Below, piece after piece: positions 61,189 to 64,000 of a stretch of 64,000 nucleotides of DNA. The stretch comes from Selaginella tamariscina (lineage: Eukaryota > Streptophyta > Lycopodiopsida > Selaginellales > Selaginellaceae). The notes beneath the pieces were generated by a model that worked only from the letters and a program-made list of their open reading frames with translations, had not been told where the DNA came from and did no database searches. Both the position numbers and the translations under genes were made by a program. Numbering within the stretch: position 1 is the first letter of the stretch; each line of letters starts with the position of its first letter. The stretch spans positions 558,001 to 622,000 of the forward strand of contig PUQB01000090.1 of the NCBI GenBank assembly GCA_003024785.1, in the 5' to 3' direction.

Positions 61189-64000
61189 TCACTTCTTCTT
61201 ACGATTGAGCAATGCTGCAATTCGTGAACCACCAGTCCTACTTGACGTCGCTATTGGTTGGGTTGGGATTTCCTCTGGCTGGATGTTCTCTTTAATCCTG
61301 TTCATAGCAATTCTCCCGAGCTCAGGGTTCTTCTCAGTCCCAACAATGTTTCTCCCCAGCTCGATAGCTGCAAGCATTGAGGACCCCGTACCACTGCCTA
61401 TATCCCAGATAAGATCACCTGGCCGGGTGAGTCGTTCTATCACGAGCTGCATCAATCGAGTGCTCTTCGGTTGGTAGTCCATCCTGCATGTGAAGATAAT
61501 GGTAAATACTTAATTGTTGAAATGAAATGCCTACCATGTTCTTGGAACCGCTCAGGATTATCAACAAGAATTGTTGATGACAAACGCAGTGGATTATCGC
61601 GCAATCCTCTAGATGCATCTTGGAAGACAAGAAGGAGCAGGATGCTCTCCTGTTAAAACATCAAAATCATTAATGAACTTCATGAATAAAGAAAAAAGTA
61701 CCTTCATCTTGTTGCGGTAGCCCCAACCACGCCCTCTGTAGATGTAGTACGTTGCAGCAAGTTGAAGGTCCACCACACTTGCAGCTCGGACAACTTGATC
61801 CCAGGTGTTTGCTGCAGCAAACACAACCAACCAACCATTTGCAGCCATATGCATACCTGCAAACTGGAGTGCTTCATCGAACTTCACTGGATCAAGGTAG
61901 AGGTATGGCGTATCACTCGTTGTATTTCCTGGCAAGGTCCCATTTGGAAGGTCGAAGATCACCAAGTTGAAACCATATTCTCCCGCAATATGCTGGTAGC
62001 GAGTCTGGCTGTCAGCTGTATGGTACCTGGCCACCTGTGTCTGAACTTTTCTATAAGGAACCAGTCTAGCGTCAGGAACCTCCTCTTCCTTCTCATCCGT
62101 GAGCACGGCCTGTTGCATCTCCTCGATGTCATCAATCGCCAAGAAATTATCACCTCGAGTTGTAGCAAGTGAAGGGACGAATGTGACCAAGTCATCCTTG
62201 ATGTCCATGGTTCCCTGCGATGGTAGCACTTCAGATAAATTGAAGAAGGCAGCTGGATCGCGAGTAGTGGAGGTGCCAGCTACTGTATCTGAGGTCTTCT
62301 TTGACTGCTGCACAGGCTGACGCCGCTTTGCCTTGGCCTTTGTCTTCTTAATGAAGTCGACCTCTGCCGGATCCCATGAGATGCATGGGAGATCTTTTGA
62401 GTGTTCATTGTAGAGATCCTTCTCCCATGTTGGTGGTTGCCCAGGTGGATAATCAAGCCAGAACGGTACGTGTACACGCTCGAACTCTGTCAGGCCAGAT
62501 CTTGTCTTCGACCACATGTGTGGTGCTTCCATGTAATCTGACCAGAATACCATAGTCTGTGTGTGAGGCACCTTTCTCGCTGCGACATACCTGTAATGAA
62601 CATATAGTAGTGTCAGAATGTAACAATGTCAAGAAGATCATCCTTACCTCCAAATCATCCTTCTTGCTGTCTCTTCGTGTTCGAGGAACTCTTTCGGCTC
62701 TATGGAGTAAGTGAACTTCACACACTCATGGAATGGCTGGAACATCACGTTCTTGCATTTTACCCGCACTTCATCGCACCAAGTCGTGAAATCTGTAACC
62801 GGCCTGCTCCACTCGCCATCCTCGATGAGTCCCGTGAGAATCTGTACTGCCTCCTCTCTGATTGCCCGCCAATACAAATCGATAGTAAACCACCTTATCC
62901 ACTCCTTATCCTGAACACCCGGCAATCCAAGTGTCTCTTGCTCTCTCTTCAGATCGAGACGTACCATTTATTGAAGTACATGATTCTCGTCTCGTTTGGA
63001 ATTCTCGCCCTTGAAAGCGCGTACAGCTTTTCCAACCCCATCCATCTGCATTGTTTCCATGTGATTTGGGTCACCTTGTCGAACCACTCTTCACCCAATG
63101 CAGGATCGATGATGGCTAAGATCTTCATCATGCGCTTGTCATGCTTAATGTAGACCTGTTGTTGCTCCTGGTATTTGTTGCCTTTGGATGCCCTTGCAGC
63201 CTTCTCAAGATCATCCTCAATCTCACTCTGTAATTCACAGACGTAATCAACTAAGTGATATAAGTGTGAGACATGGTACCTCAAAAAAGATCTTTGCACA
63301 GATCAAATTCGGAAGTGGATGCCAAGCTTGTTGTCCAGTCGCGCTTTCCTTCCACTTTCTTATGTCATCTCGTTCCTTGTCACTGAGCCTGGCCAAGATC
63401 TTCGCTGTGCCCTCCTCACTGGTGCAACATGTCTTCACAGATAGCAGAAGATGTGGCAGTGTGGTTTGCACTGCCGTTGCGGAGGAACTGCATATTTGAA
63501 AAGCTCGAAGTTAGTTAATCCTATGATCTAGAGGTCACTATGTTTACCTATTAATTTGCTGAAACATTGTCACAAGCTGAAGATTATCCATGACCCCAGC
63601 ACGGATGAAGCCTGAACGCACTCTCACTGCCCACTGAATCTTATCTTCCGTGTCTTCTGTGTACAGCTTCTGAAGCACCTTTAGCCTGTGATTACCATCC
63701 CAACAGATGAACTTCTTCATCGAAAGCATTGGTGCCCATTGCCGGAACATGTCGGACTGAAGCTCCTCCTCAAAAGCCAAATGCTGAGCATACATCGCTT
63801 CATCGCTTCTCAATGCTGCCAGATCTGCATCTGTCATGGGGTCCCCAACTTGAAGGATGAACTGAGTGGTGTTGCGCAAATAACCAACTGCCTTCTTGAA
63901 ACTCCTAGTCAAAGATTCCAGATCCGCTGGATTGACTCTCCGCACCTGCTCATTTCCCAGAATTCGGCAAATAGGGACATCCGGTGCCTCTCCATATTCT
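61189..64000 (-). CDS. ParB-like domain fused to a beta-class DNA amino-methyltransferase-like domain (5' end off window)
   Basis: Six exons: beyond 64000 to 63548, 63487-63280, 63227-62648, 62590-61702, 61649-61535, 61483-61189. Exon 1 has VRRVNPADLESLTRSFKK and, further on, ICWDGNHRLKVLQKLY, matching the two conserved boxes of ParB-like domains (the second being GxHRxxx). A long helical middle part follows. Exon 4 has FNLVIFDLPNGTLPG, the position of the catalytic motif IV, then AANGWLVVFAAANTWDQVV and YIYRGRGWGYRNKMK. Exon 6 has PKSTRLMQLVIERLTRPGDL then IWDIGSGTGSS and NIVGTEKNPEL, the AdoMet site. Catalytic motif before AdoMet motif is the beta-class order of N6-adenine/N4-cytosine methyltransferases. 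Motif IV is DLPN instead of (D/S/N)PP(Y/F/W), so activity is doubtful. The protein ends in a basic LLNRKKK. Two places lose frame by one base, each in a GG that would fit as GGG (near 62957 and at the exon 5 donor, 61535). Confidence 0.7.

Noticed and set aside
53979-64000. One large element holding both the transposase-like and the ParB/methyltransferase genes
   Set aside because: The only inverted repeats found close before the methyltransferase gene, and another relic lies between them; joint mobility is unsupported.
61189-64000. Bacterial contamination as source of the ParB/methyltransferase gene
   Set aside because: It has at least five introns with plant-like GT-AG borders and the same base composition as its surroundings.

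Overview
The window is nuclear DNA of a land plant. It carries a plant-type [2Fe-2S] ferredoxin with a transit-peptide-like leader, a plant heterotrimeric G-protein gamma subunit, a decayed plant hexokinase, spliced genes with GT-AG introns, and chromodomain-bearing Ty3/gypsy elements. The DNA is AT-rich and full of microsatellites. I cannot name the species. The ParB-like/methyltransferase gene and the transposase type seen here are not ones I associate with flowering plants, so I lean towards a non-seed plant, but this is inference.

Layout. 1-2.1 kb: microsatellites, a small AT-rich inverted-repeat element and an array of about 17 copies of a GATTAATC-centred palindrome. 2.5-6.2 kb: the + strand relic of a large gene with a ParB-like stretch and a degenerate amino-methyltransferase motif. 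6.8-7.9 kb: dispersed repeat R1. 8.9-10.9 kb: unrecognised coding relics. 13-17.2 kb: a diverged direct duplication, a foldback element and a 182-bp repeat. 17.5-18.4 kb: hexokinase pseudogene (-). 19.3-21 kb: a probable Ser/Lys-rich + strand gene. 23.0-27.8 kb: an old, broken gypsy element. 30.3-37.5 kb: a second R1 copy split by a young gypsy chromovirus, whose 5' LTR carries a hAT-type MITE with an 8-bp target duplication. 38.73 kb: a near-perfect 42-bp hairpin. 39.6-40.2 kb: ferredoxin (-). 40.4-43.5 kb: a complete-ended PIF/Harbinger transposon with a disabled transposase. 45.3-49.1 kb: an IQ-motif gene (-). 51.0-52.2 kb: G-gamma gene (+). 54.0-60.3 kb: a candidate DNA transposon with a decayed transposase-like gene. 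61.2-64.0 kb: a six-exon ParB-like/DNA amino-methyltransferase gene (-) running off the window edge.

The most notable item is the ParB-like/methyltransferase architecture, present once as a nearly intact spliced gene and once as a relic about 56 kb away. Its catalytic motif reads DLPN where active amino-methyltransferases have (D/S/N)PP(Y/F/W). The host genes share no obvious pathway. Most of the rest is layered mobile DNA whose insertion order can be read from target-site duplications.
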